From the NCBI GenBank assembly GCA_019694675.1, contig JAIBBK010000025.1:1-64000 (forward strand): a DNA stretch of 64,000 nt. The letters run 5' to 3'. The DNA comes from Ignavibacteria bacterium (GTDB lineage Bacteria > Bacteroidota > Ignavibacteria > Tepidaquicellales > Tepidaquicellaceae). Positions 1-7,797 of the stretch are shown one piece after another. The number at the start of each line of letters is the position of its first letter. The stretch's first letter is position 1. The notes beneath the pieces are model-generated. The model did not search any database, was not told where the DNA came from, and worked only from the letters and a program-made list of their open reading frames with translations. Position numbers and translations under genes: made by a program.

Positions 1-265
1 CATTGCAAATTGAGAGGATTATTATTATAATTGAAAAGACGAACAAAGGCTTACACAAGACCCTTATCCGCTTTGGGGAGCTCAAATCCAACTGAAAAAC
101 AAACTGTTTTAATTCAAAAATTGTAAAAGAAACTGTCTATAAAATGACTTTTGATTTGAGAATTTACTTTTGCAGTATCGACTGACACTTACCTATTCTG
201 CCTCGTTTTTTGTTTTTTTTCTTCTTTCTTGGTTTCAATTATAATTATTAACGAACTCTTTTTCA
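1..265. other. AT-rich upstream region
   Basis: No open reading frame or RNA gene is visible here. It is the leader of the large outer-membrane protein gene that starts at 266. Two weak promoter-like boxes are present: TATAAA at 138-143, and TACTTTTG at 165-172, which fits the TAnnTTTG -7 element known from Bacteroidota. Neither has a convincing upstream partner at the right spacing, so promoter assignment is only tentative. Confidence 0.35.
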
Positions 266-3200
266 ATGCTCAAGACAAGATTTCTCTTATGTGCCTTGCT
301 GAGTTTGGCACTGACTCTTTCAGACTCAAAGAAAGCTTTAAGCCAGTTTGAGCCCCATCCGGAACTGGACTGGCACACTATAGAAACCGAACACTTCTTT
401 GTTCATTACCATACAGGGGCCGAACGGACTGCTCAGACAATCTCAAAGATCGCAGAAGATATCTACGGGCCGATAACATCCTTGTACAATTACTCTCCCG
501 GCAAGGTCAGCTTCATTGTGAATGATGCTTCCGATATTGCCAACGGTGCAACTGATTATTTCGGAAACAGGATCGAGATCTATGCAACTGCTCTCGACTA
601 TGACCTCCGCGGAACTCACAACTGGCTGAGGAACGTGATCACACATGAATACACACATGCGGTTCAGGTACAGGCATCACTGAAGTACGGCAAAAATATG
701 CCTGCGATATATCTTCAGTGGCTCGGATACGAGAATGAGATACGGCCTGACGTACTTTACGGATATCCTAATGCCATTGTCTCTTACCCAATCTCCGGAG
801 TTGACGTTCCGGCGTGGTTCGCCGAGGGGACCGCTCAGTATCAAAGGCAGCAGCTCAAATACGAGCACTGGGACGCACACAGAGACATGATACTCAGAAG
901 CTATATACTTGGTGATAATCTGCTGACATGGAATGAGATGGGGCAATTCTCATCCATCACCAGCCTGAAGGCCGAGTCCATCTATAATCTGGGTTATGCA
1001 CTCACAAGATACATTGCCGAAAAATACGGAGAGGACAAGCTGAGACAGCTTACTGACGGTCTCGGCGACCTCGGCACTTTCAGCATGGACAAAGCAATGA
1101 GGAAAGTTCTCGGCAAAGACGGAAGCCAGGTTTACAGCGAATGGAAGGCATATCTTGAGAATGACTATGAAATGAGGCTGGCAGATGTGAGGAAAGACAA
1201 GATTGAAGGGGACCTTATCGAGAAGAAAGGATTTGCAAACTACTATCCTCAGTTTTCGCCCGACGGAAAGAAGATCGCTTATCTTTCCAACCAGGATTAT
1301 GACTACGGTGCAACATCTCTGATGATCTACGATACGCAAACAAAGAAATCAAAGGGCGCCACGGGACCCGTTTCCACAAATTACAGCTGGTCACCTGACG
1401 GTAAGAAGATCGTATTTGCAAAACGCAATTCTCCGCCGAGTCTTTACGGAACCGTAGTGTACGACCTTTATGAGTATGATATTAAGAACGAAGAGGAGAA
1501 GAGACTGACGGAAGACCTTCGTGCTTTCTCTCCGTCTTACTCCCCTGACGGCAAATCACTTGTGTTTGTTGTGAACAAGGACGGCACACTTAATCTGGCG
1601 ATGTCCGATGCAAACGGAAAGAACTTAAAACGCCTTACTCACTACAAAGAGGGAGAGCAGGTTTACAATCCGAAATTCTCGCCTGACGGAAAGAAGATAC
1701 TCTTCGATTATTCTTACGAAGAATACAGAAAGATGGCAAGTCATGACATCTCTTCCGGGGAAACGGAATTTGTGCTTGACATGGATGATATAGATTACAG
1801 AAATCCCGTGTATTCAAAGGACGGCAAAAAGATCTACTATGCTTCAAACAAGACAGGCATTTTCAACATATACTCATTTGATACGGAATCGAAGAAGATC
1901 AGCCAGTTGACAAATGTTCTTGGAGGTGCTTTTATGCCAAGCGTTGACAGCTCCGGAAATCTTGCATATGCGGCTTACACTCCCACAGGCTACAAGATAG
2001 CATTGCTCAAAGGAATTGAGGAAAAAGATCCTGCCATAGTTGGCGCTTACAAGAGGCCCGATAAGAGAGTGGAAAAGTATGCATCTCAGGACACGCTTTC
2101 GGCCGGCAGTACGTTCAACTGGAAATCGCTCAACAATTACAATGACAGGGATGTGCCCGAGCTCAAGAGCAAGCCATACAAATCTCAGTTCACTCCTCTG
2201 GCCTTCATTCCGGTTGTAAGGTTTGACACATATCAGAGAAGAGACAAGTTCAATTTCTTCGAAGCAATAAAGCCGGGACTTTACTTCTATTCAAACGAGA
2301 TCATGAGCAGGCTCTCTCTTTTCGGTGGTGCAGCTATCAACATCAAGGGTGAGCGCGACCTGTTCCTGCAGTTTCAGTATGACAACGGCTTTCCGTTCTT
2401 CAAGGACTTCTTTACAAAGGAAGTCAAGTTCCTCCCAAAGCTTACACTCGATGGTTACAATGTCACGAGAGTTTCTGATGCGGACCTTGTTGCAGGAATT
2501 GATACTATCAATGTCGGGCTTGATTACAATCTGCTGACCTTTGACTTCGGTATGGCATTTAACGCAATTAACTCACATCACAACTTCAGGCTGGGAGCAG
2601 CTTATTCCAACTACTCTTATTCGCTTGATGCATTTGCACTTCCGTCCGGCATTTCAGTCAGGTCTTCAAGCGAAACATACTTCAAGGCATGGGACTTCTC
2701 ACTGAAATACGGATTTGAAGAATATTACCCTACGAGAAACACGGACATAAATCCGATCGGGAGGAAGGTTGAGATACAGTACAATTATGAGGCAAGCAAT
2801 ATCAACCCGACTCTGGTTGTGAATGACGACGGCACCGTGCAGACAGATTTTGAATCGCGTAACCTGAACAAACTCTACGGACAGTGGCTTGAATCATTCG
2901 GTCTGTTCAGCAACAGGCATTCGCTTTCTTTCAGACTCACAGGCGCGACTATTTTCGGGCCGCCGGTCGAAGATTTCTATAACTTCTATGTTTCAGGAAT
3001 GCCGGGCATGAAGGGCTACCCGTTCTATTCGCTTGGCGGCGGCAGAATGGCGGCAATCAACGTCACCTACAGACTCCCTATATTCTCAAAGATTGATACG
3101 AGGATTTCTCCGATGTATCTTGACAAGCTCTATTTCTCTGTTTACGGAGACTACGGCAATGCCTGGAACGGAAGTAATGTAAAAATGAGCGACTTCAAAT

Positions 3201-3379
3201 CAGATGTCGGGATGCAGCTGAGACTTCAGGCGACATCATTCTATGTGTTCCCCACAAGCATCTTCTTTGATGCCGCATACGGCTTCAATGAATTCACACA
3301 GGTATATCAGGGAACTCCCGTAACATACGGCAGGGAATGGAATTTCTACGTCGGCATGCTGTTCGGATTTGATTTTTGA
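266..3379 (+). CDS. Outer-membrane metallopeptidase / TolB-like propeller / beta-barrel protein
   Basis: This is a 1037-aa exported protein with three parts. A signal peptide (about residues 1-27) is followed by a gluzincin-like peptidase region. That region has HEYTH at 127-131 and a downstream WFAEGTAQY with Glu187 as the likely third zinc ligand. Residues about 320-590 hold at least five PD40/TolB-like repeats with the core SPDGKKI. The rest, from about 650, alternates like an outer-membrane beta-barrel and ends in an aromatic residue (GFDF), as barrels inserted by BAM usually do. Likely role: an outer-membrane protein with a periplasmic or surface protease domain. The substrate is unknown. 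It stands alone, followed by tRNA-Arg. The family parts are well supported; catalytic activity is inferred from the intact motif. Confidence 0.85.
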   Translation: MLKTRFLLCALLSLALTLSDSKKALSQFEPHPELDWHTIETEHFFVHYHTGAERTAQTISKIAEDIYGPITSLYNYSPGKVSFIVNDASDIANGATDYFGNRIEIYATALDYDLRGTHNWLRNVITHEYTHAVQVQASLKYGKNMPAIYLQWLGYENEIRPDVLYGYPNAIVSYPISGVDVPAWFAEGTAQYQRQQLKYEHWDAHRDMILRSYILGDNLLTWNEMGQFSSITSLKAESIYNLGYALTRYIAEKYGEDKLRQLTDGLGDLGTFSMDKAMRKVLGKDGSQVYSEWKAYLENDYEMRLADVRKDKIEGDLIEKKGFANYYPQFSPDGKKIAYLSNQDYDYGATSLMIYDTQTKKSKGATGPVSTNYSWSPDGKKIVFAKRNSPPSLYGTVVYDLYEYDIKNEEEKRLTEDLRAFSPSYSPDGKSLVFVVNKDGTLNLAMSDANGKNLKRLTHYKEGEQVYNPKFSPDGKKILFDYSYEEYRKMASHDISSGETEFVLDMDDIDYRNPVYSKDGKKIYYASNKTGIFNIYSFDTESKKISQLTNVLGGAFMPSVDSSGNLAYAAYTPTGYKIALLKGIEEKDPAIVGAYKRPDKRVEKYASQDTLSAGSTFNWKSLNNYNDRDVPELKSKPYKSQFTPLAFIPVVRFDTYQRRDKFNFFEAIKPGLYFYSNEIMSRLSLFGGAAINIKGERDLFLQFQYDNGFPFFKDFFTKEVKFLPKLTLDGYNVTRVSDADLVAGIDTINVGLDYNLLTFDFGMAFNAINSHHNFRLGAAYSNYSYSLDAFALPSGISVRSSSETYFKAWDFSLKYGFEEYYPTRNTDINPIGRKVEIQYNYEASNINPTLVVNDDGTVQTDFESRNLNKLYGQWLESFGLFSNRHSLSFRLTGATIFGPPVEDFYNFYVSGMPGMKGYPFYSLGGGRMAAINVTYRLPIFSKIDTRISPMYLDKLYFSVYGDYGNAWNGSNVKMSDFKSDVGMQLRLQATSFYVFPTSIFFDAAYGFNEFTQVYQGTPVTYGREWNFYVGMLFGFDF

Positions 3380-3418
3380 TTGAATGGCAGGACTCAAATA
3401 ATTATTTTGGTTTCTTTT

Positions 3419-3492
3419 GCGCCCGTAGCTCAATCGGATAGAGCAACAGCCTTCTAAGCTGTAGGTTACTGGTTCGATTCCAGTCGGGCGTA
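3419..3492 (+). tRNA. tRNA-Arg (anticodon TCT)
   Basis: A full cloverleaf can be folded. The acceptor stem is GCGCCCG with CGGGCGT, the D stem GCTC/GAGC, the anticodon stem ACAGC/GCTGT with loop CTTCTAA and anticodon TCT at 3453-3455, and the T stem ACTGG/CCAGT around TTCGATT. The discriminator is A and CCA is not encoded. It reads AGA codons. Confidence 0.96.
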
Positions 3493-3503
3493 CATTCCTT
3501 CAC

Positions 3504-3530
3504 GGCCTGCAATAGCAGGCCTTTTTTTTT
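3504..3530 (+). terminator. Rho-independent terminator after tRNA-Arg
   Basis: A perfect 7-bp stem, GGCCTGC/GCAGGCC with an AATA tetraloop, is followed by nine T residues. It sits 11 bases after the tRNA and should end its transcript. Confidence 0.93.
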
Positions 3531-3835
3531 GTTTTCGCAATCCAAATGCGCAGTGTGCATTCCTTCAGTATCATCCGAAGTCCTTATACAATGGTGAGTC
3601 CTTCAAAACTCAACTGATCAATGCCCGCATTCTCACTTACTCCTGATCTTTCCTTTGGACAGGAGGGAAATTTTCAATTTTATCACTGCTAAATAATGTG
3701 TATTTTTATACTGAATCAAAGCAATTGTCGAATCTATGCCGGGTAAGTTCAATGTTCCGCATGAACGCTGAAACACCTGACGGAATGCAATGAAAGATGC
3801 GTAAAAGAAGCAACATAAATTCAGAATTCACACGG
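3531..3835. other. Intergenic region without a gene
   Basis: About 300 bases lie between the tRNA-Arg terminator and the hairpin in front of the oxidoreductase operon. On the plus strand I found only ORFs of up to about a dozen codons, and the longer minus-strand frame crossing it lacks coding character. It presumably carries the promoter and long leader of the operon. An A+T-rich stretch around 3680-3715 is a possible promoter, but I see no clear two-box match. Confidence 0.4.
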
Positions 3836-3867
3836 GAGGTTACAGAGGAAATCTGTAACCTCTTTTT
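3836..3867 (+). terminator. Terminator or attenuator hairpin in the oxidoreductase leader
   Basis: A perfect 10-bp stem (GAGGTTACAG/CTGTAACCTC) with a 7-base loop is followed by five T residues. It ends only 26 bases before the start of the ferredoxin gene. No gene requiring termination lies between the previous terminator (3504-3530) and this hairpin. The structure is clear; its role as an attenuator for the operon is inferred. Confidence 0.75.
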
Positions 3868-3892
3868 GTTTTCATAAATTTTTAACCATACG

Positions 3893-4180
3893 ATGGCAAA
3901 AGTAAAAGGCGACATAATAATTGACATTGAGAAATGCAAAGGATGTGAACTTTGTGCATCAGCATGTCCGCAGGAGTCACTTGAACTCTCCCGCAAGCTT
4001 AACTCGAAGGGATACCACTACATAGTGAAGATAGAAGACAACTGCACGGGTTGCACAAATTGCGCGCTGGTTTGTCCCGACAGCGTGATAAAGGTTTACC
4101 GGAGAACAGAGAAGTCTCAGGAAAAGGTAGCCACCATAACAAACGTAACCGGAGACATAACAGTAAAAGTGAAATCATGA
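3893..4180 (+). CDS. 4Fe-4S ferredoxin subunit of 2-oxoacid:ferredoxin oxidoreductase (delta)
   Basis: A 95-aa protein with two canonical 4Fe-4S motifs: CKGCELCASACP near residue 15 and CTGCTNCALVCP near residue 50. This is the dicluster ferredoxin expected for the delta subunit. It carries electrons from the thiamine site of the complex to soluble ferredoxin. It is the first gene of a four-gene operon; its stop codon overlaps the ATG of the alpha subunit (ATGA at 4177-4180), which suggests translational coupling. It acts in the cytoplasm. Confidence 0.93.
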   Translation: MAKVKGDIIIDIEKCKGCELCASACPQESLELSRKLNSKGYHYIVKIEDNCTGCTNCALVCPDSVIKVYRRTEKSQEKVATITNVTGDITVKVKS

Positions 4181-5247
4181 AAGAACTAAAACTGATGAAA
4201 GGCAACGAAGCGCTCGCAGAAGCTGCAATACGGGCGGGATGCGATGCGTATTTCGGATATCCGATCACCCCGCAGTCCGAAGTGCTGGAGTATCTTTCCA
4301 GAGAGGCCCATTCCAGAACGGGCATGGTTGTTCTGCAGGCGGAGAGCGAGATAGCTTCAATCAACATGATCTACGGTGCCGCAGGGACCGGGAAGAAAGT
4401 GATGACATCTTCATCATCACCCGGAATAAGCCTGATGCAGGAAGGAATCTCATATATTGCCTGCGCCGAACTCCCCTGCCTGATCGTCAATGTTGTAAGG
4501 GCGGGACCCGGACTTGGAACTATTCAACCGGCGCAGTCGGATTATTTTCAGGCTGTGAAAGGCGGAGGACACGGAGATTACAGAATGATAGTGCTTGCAC
4601 CCTCTACAATTCAGGAAATGGTTGATCATGTTAAACTCGGATTTGAACTTGCCTTCAAGTGGCGAAATCCCGTGATGATACTGACCGACGGCGCTCTGGG
4701 ACAAATGATGGAAAAGGTTGAACTGTTTCCTCAGCAGGAGAGGACTTTCGAACTTCTTGACTGGGCAACAACCGGGAAAACAAAAGAACGTCAGCGATCG
4801 ATCATAACTTCCCTGCACATACAGCCGGAGAAGATGCAGGAAAAGAATCAACAACTTCAGGCAAAGTACAAGGCCATAGAGAACGAGGAGACGAGATTTG
4901 AAATGACCAACTGCGATGATGCGGATATTGTGCTTGTGGCTTTCGGCCTTGTTGCTCGGATCTGCAAGAAAGCCGCAGACCTTGCGAGAGAGAAAGGCAT
5001 CAAGGTTGGAGTCTTCAGGCCGGTGACTGTCTTCCCTTATCCATATGATGAACTGAACAGGCTGGCGGACAGAGTGAAGATGTTCCTTACAGTTGAGATG
5101 AACGCAGGCCAGATGCTTGAAGATGTCAAACTTGCGATCAACGGAAAAGCGACGGTGGAGTTCACGGGCCGGATGGGAGGAATCATTCCCACTCCTGAAG
5201 AAATATTACTCAAACTTGAAGAAATCAATGAAGGAGTAACAGCATGA
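4177..5247 (+). CDS. vorB: 2-oxoacid:ferredoxin oxidoreductase subunit alpha (VorB/KorA type)
   Basis: A 356-aa alpha subunit that begins MKELKLMKGNEALAEAA. It closely resembles VorB of the 2-ketoisovalerate-type enzyme, with YPITPQSEVLEYL near the start and GPGLGTIQPAQSDY further on. The complex oxidatively decarboxylates a 2-oxoacid to acyl-CoA and reduces ferredoxin. The frame is open further upstream, but the ATG at 4177 overlaps the ferredoxin stop and starts exactly at the family N-terminus, so I chose it. Sequence alone does not separate 2-oxoisovalerate from 2-oxoglutarate as substrate. Confidence 0.9.
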   Translation: MKELKLMKGNEALAEAAIRAGCDAYFGYPITPQSEVLEYLSREAHSRTGMVVLQAESEIASINMIYGAAGTGKKVMTSSSSPGISLMQEGISYIACAELPCLIVNVVRAGPGLGTIQPAQSDYFQAVKGGGHGDYRMIVLAPSTIQEMVDHVKLGFELAFKWRNPVMILTDGALGQMMEKVELFPQQERTFELLDWATTGKTKERQRSIITSLHIQPEKMQEKNQQLQAKYKAIENEETRFEMTNCDDADIVLVAFGLVARICKKAADLAREKGIKVGVFRPVTVFPYPYDELNRLADRVKMFLTVEMNAGQMLEDVKLAINGKATVEFTGRMGGIIPTPEEILLKLEEINEGVTA

Positions 5248-6077
5248 ACGAAGGAAGAATGCTCGGCAAGGATCATCTCGGAGATGATCATTATGAACAG
5301 GTCATCGCAGAAGAGAGCGTTTGCATCAGTGACAATGTAGTGTATGATAAACCGGAGACGCTGACAAGCACTCCGATGCATTACTGCCCCGGATGCGGGC
5401 ACGGTGTTGCTCACAGGCTCATAGCAGAGGTGATCCAGGAACTGAATATTCAGGATAAGACAATTGGAGTTGCTCCGGTAGGATGCGCGGTCTTCGCATA
5501 CAACTATTTCGATATTGACATGACCGAAGCCGCACACGGCAGGGCTTCAGCTGTTGCAACCGGAATAAAGAGAGTGCTTCCCGACAGGTATGTATTTTCT
5601 TATCAGGGAGACGGCGATCTTGCGGCCATAGGCACCGGCGAGACCATTCACACGTGCAACCGCGGAGAGAACATACTCATAGTGTTCATCAATAACGGAA
5701 TCTACGGGATGACAGGCGGGCAAATGGCCCCGACATCTCTGGAAGGAATGAAGACCACAACATCTCCGTTTGGCAGGGACACTCATGAGATGGGATATCC
5801 GCTTAAGATAACCGAACTGATTGCACAGCTTCCCGGAGTCTATTACTGCGCAAGAGTTGCCGTGAACACTCCGAACCATGTGAGAAAAGCAAAGAAGGCG
5901 CTTTACAACGGATTTAAATTTCAGGAACTCAAGAAGGGCCTTTGCTTTGTGGAGATTGTAACGAACTGTCCTTCAAACTGGAAAATGACACCGGTAGAAT
6001 CCAACAAGTGGCTCGAAGAACATATGCTGCCGTTCTATCCTCTTGGTGATCTTAAGGTGCCGGGAAAGGAAAACTGA
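5244..6077 (+). CDS. 2-oxoacid:ferredoxin oxidoreductase subunit beta (thiamine diphosphate binding)
   Basis: A 277-aa beta subunit. It has the N-terminal YCPGCGHG motif and the thiamine diphosphate/magnesium signature GDGDLAAIG followed by NNGIYGMTGGQMAPT. It holds the active-site cofactor and works with the alpha subunit. Its ATG overlaps the alpha stop by four bases (ATGA). The first 40 or so residues are a charged extension ahead of the conserved domain. Confidence 0.93.
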   Translation: MNEGRMLGKDHLGDDHYEQVIAEESVCISDNVVYDKPETLTSTPMHYCPGCGHGVAHRLIAEVIQELNIQDKTIGVAPVGCAVFAYNYFDIDMTEAAHGRASAVATGIKRVLPDRYVFSYQGDGDLAAIGTGETIHTCNRGENILIVFINNGIYGMTGGQMAPTSLEGMKTTTSPFGRDTHEMGYPLKITELIAQLPGVYYCARVAVNTPNHVRKAKKALYNGFKFQELKKGLCFVEIVTNCPSNWKMTPVESNKWLEEHMLPFYPLGDLKVPGKEN

Positions 6078-6078
6078 A

Positions 6079-6627
6079 ATGACTGAAGAATTAATAATAG
6101 CAGGCTTTGGCGGGCAGGGCGTTTTGACCATGGGCCAGATTCTCTGTTATGCAGGCGTTATCGAGAACAAGGAAGTGAGCTGGATGCCTTCGTACGGTCC
6201 CGAAATGCGGGGCGGAACTGCAAACTGCATGGTGATCGTAAGTGATACACCGGTCAGTTCGCCGATCCTGACAAAGTTCGACACGGTGATAGCGCTCAAC
6301 CAGCCTTCGCTGGATAAATTTGAATCCGCTGTTAAGCCGGGAGGATTGCTGATCTTCGAAGCAAGCACAATCCTGAAACCTCCGACAAGAACCGATATTG
6401 AAGTTGTTCCGATCGAAGCGGCCATTGAAGCCACAAAGCTGAACAATACGAAGGTAATGAACATGATAATACTCGGAGCGTTTCTTAAGAAGAAACCTAT
6501 CCTCACACTCGAAAGCGTGATCGAAGGCCTCAAGAAGGTGCTGCCTGAAAGATACCATAAACTTATTCCGCTCAACAAAGAAGCAGTTGAAAAAGGTATG
6601 GAGCTTGCGGAATTGGTTGAGAGCTGA
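6079..6627 (+). CDS. 2-oxoacid:ferredoxin oxidoreductase subunit gamma
   Basis: A 182-aa gamma subunit of the pyruvate/ketoisovalerate oxidoreductase family. The N-terminus TEELIIAGFGGQGVLTMG and the motif SYGPEMRGGTANC are typical. The ATG at 6079 lies one base after the beta stop; the longer frame from 6043 overlaps beta and is not needed. It completes the order delta-alpha-beta-gamma and is followed at once by a terminator. Confidence 0.93.
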   Translation: MTEELIIAGFGGQGVLTMGQILCYAGVIENKEVSWMPSYGPEMRGGTANCMVIVSDTPVSSPILTKFDTVIALNQPSLDKFESAVKPGGLLIFEASTILKPPTRTDIEVVPIEAAIEATKLNNTKVMNMIILGAFLKKKPILTLESVIEGLKKVLPERYHKLIPLNKEAVEKGMELAELVES

Positions 6628-6651
6628 TCTGAGATTTACAGCAACAGCTGC

Positions 6652-6688
6652 ATCAGTCCGCAACGAAACTTGCGGGCTGATTTTTTTT
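6652..6688 (+). terminator. Terminator of the oxidoreductase operon
   Basis: A 12-bp stem (ATCAGTCCGCAA/TTGCGGGCTGAT with one G-T pair, loop CGAAAC) is followed by a T8 tract. It lies 25 bases after the gamma subunit stop. Confidence 0.92.
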
Positions 6689-6720
6689 GTCTGTATGTAA
6701 GAATTCTCACCTGCAATAAG

Positions 6721-7644
6721 CTACTGCCAGTGATGCCTGAGATCTTCATTATCTTTCTCATGGATCATTATTGCCAGTACCCCGCCTGCAATTACAAGGA
6801 CAATTCCTGAAACGGTCATCCACCCCGGTACATTATCGAATACGATCCAATCCAGCAATCCCGTGAATACCACCGCCGAAAAGATCAGAGGTGATAGTTT
6901 TACGGCAGGCATATACTTGTATGCATACTGAAGTGTAAAGAGGTATGCAATGTAGAGCACGCCCGATACTGCGGCAAAAACATATGCATGAAGATCGGGA
7001 AATGACCAGTTGATGACCGCGAACGGAAGCAAAGCAATTACACAGATCGATGTATAGTAGAAGATGATCGATACAAAAGTCTCTGACTTCGTAAGTCTTC
7101 CCAGAGCAGTGTAAGCTATGGCAAGAGAAATGCCCGATGCCAGTCCGTAAAGATCTCCCAGTTTCAGAAAATCGTCGGCGGAAGGATCGAGTATAAGCAG
7201 AATGCCGGCAAAGCCGACCAGAATGCCCCACCAGATGTTCCTGTCTATGGGTACCTTGAGCCAAATGTAAGTGACGATAGGAATGAATATGGGAGCAGTG
7301 TTATTCAGGAGTGAAGCATTAACAAGAGGTATTTTTGAAAAGGAAAGTGCATAGCATGTGAACGCCGCCGTTCCGGCAATTCCCCTCACAAGCTGAAACT
7401 TAACGTTCTTTGCGCGAAGTGTCCCGAATCCCTGACGCGAAGCAATTGCAAGCACAAGAATAAGACTGACCGTGAACTGCATGAACACCACCCACTCAAG
7501 GCTCGCTCCTGCCTGCATTTCAAGCTTTGCCAAAACGCTTACAGATGAAAGCATCAGGAATGCAAGCAGTGTTGAGACTATTGCCTTTATATGGTTAATG
7601 CTCTTTCCGTTTTTCATAATGCGGTTAAAATACGGAATCATCAT
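6721..7644 (-). CDS. EamA/DMT-family transporter
   Basis: A 307-aa inner-membrane protein with about ten hydrophobic helices in two repeats, the layout of EamA (drug/metabolite transporter) permeases. The substrate cannot be predicted; relatives export amino acids or other metabolites. A second start at 7617 (MKNGKSINH) would place the first helix close to the N-terminus and may be the true one. It is separated from the ABC genes upstream by a hairpin. Confidence 0.85.
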   Translation of the reverse strand: MMIPYFNRIMKNGKSINHIKAIVSTLLAFLMLSSVSVLAKLEMQAGASLEWVVFMQFTVSLILVLAIASRQGFGTLRAKNVKFQLVRGIAGTAAFTCYALSFSKIPLVNASLLNNTAPIFIPIVTYIWLKVPIDRNIWWGILVGFAGILLILDPSADDFLKLGDLYGLASGISLAIAYTALGRLTKSETFVSIIFYYTSICVIALLPFAVINWSFPDLHAYVFAAVSGVLYIAYLFTLQYAYKYMPAVKLSPLIFSAVVFTGLLDWIVFDNVPGWMTVSGIVLVIAGGVLAIMIHEKDNEDLRHHWQ

Positions 7645-7738
7645 TCAAATTGTTCGACAGAATTATTGCGCTGAAGCAGACTGTGTTGTTCTGTTCATAT
7701 CCGCCTTGCATCGTCTGAATCCCCCTCTTAGAAATGCA

Positions 7739-7774
7739 AACTCCGGCCCGCTGATGAAAATGCGGACCGGAGTT
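7739..7774 (-). terminator. Hairpin after the ABC exporter genes
   Basis: AACTCCGGCCCGC pairs with GCGGACCGGAGTT across a 10-base loop, with one mismatch. On the minus strand it is followed by TTTGCATTTC, a weak U-rich tail. It is the likely transcript end of the two ABC transporter genes, though the tail is poor. Confidence 0.6.
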
Positions 7775-7797
7775 GATCATGCAGAAGGATAAGGATC

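Noticed and set aside
3236..3433. 65-codon minus-strand ORF at the end of the first gene
   Set aside because: It overlaps the outer-membrane protein gene and the tRNA-Arg on the opposite strand and shows no coding features.
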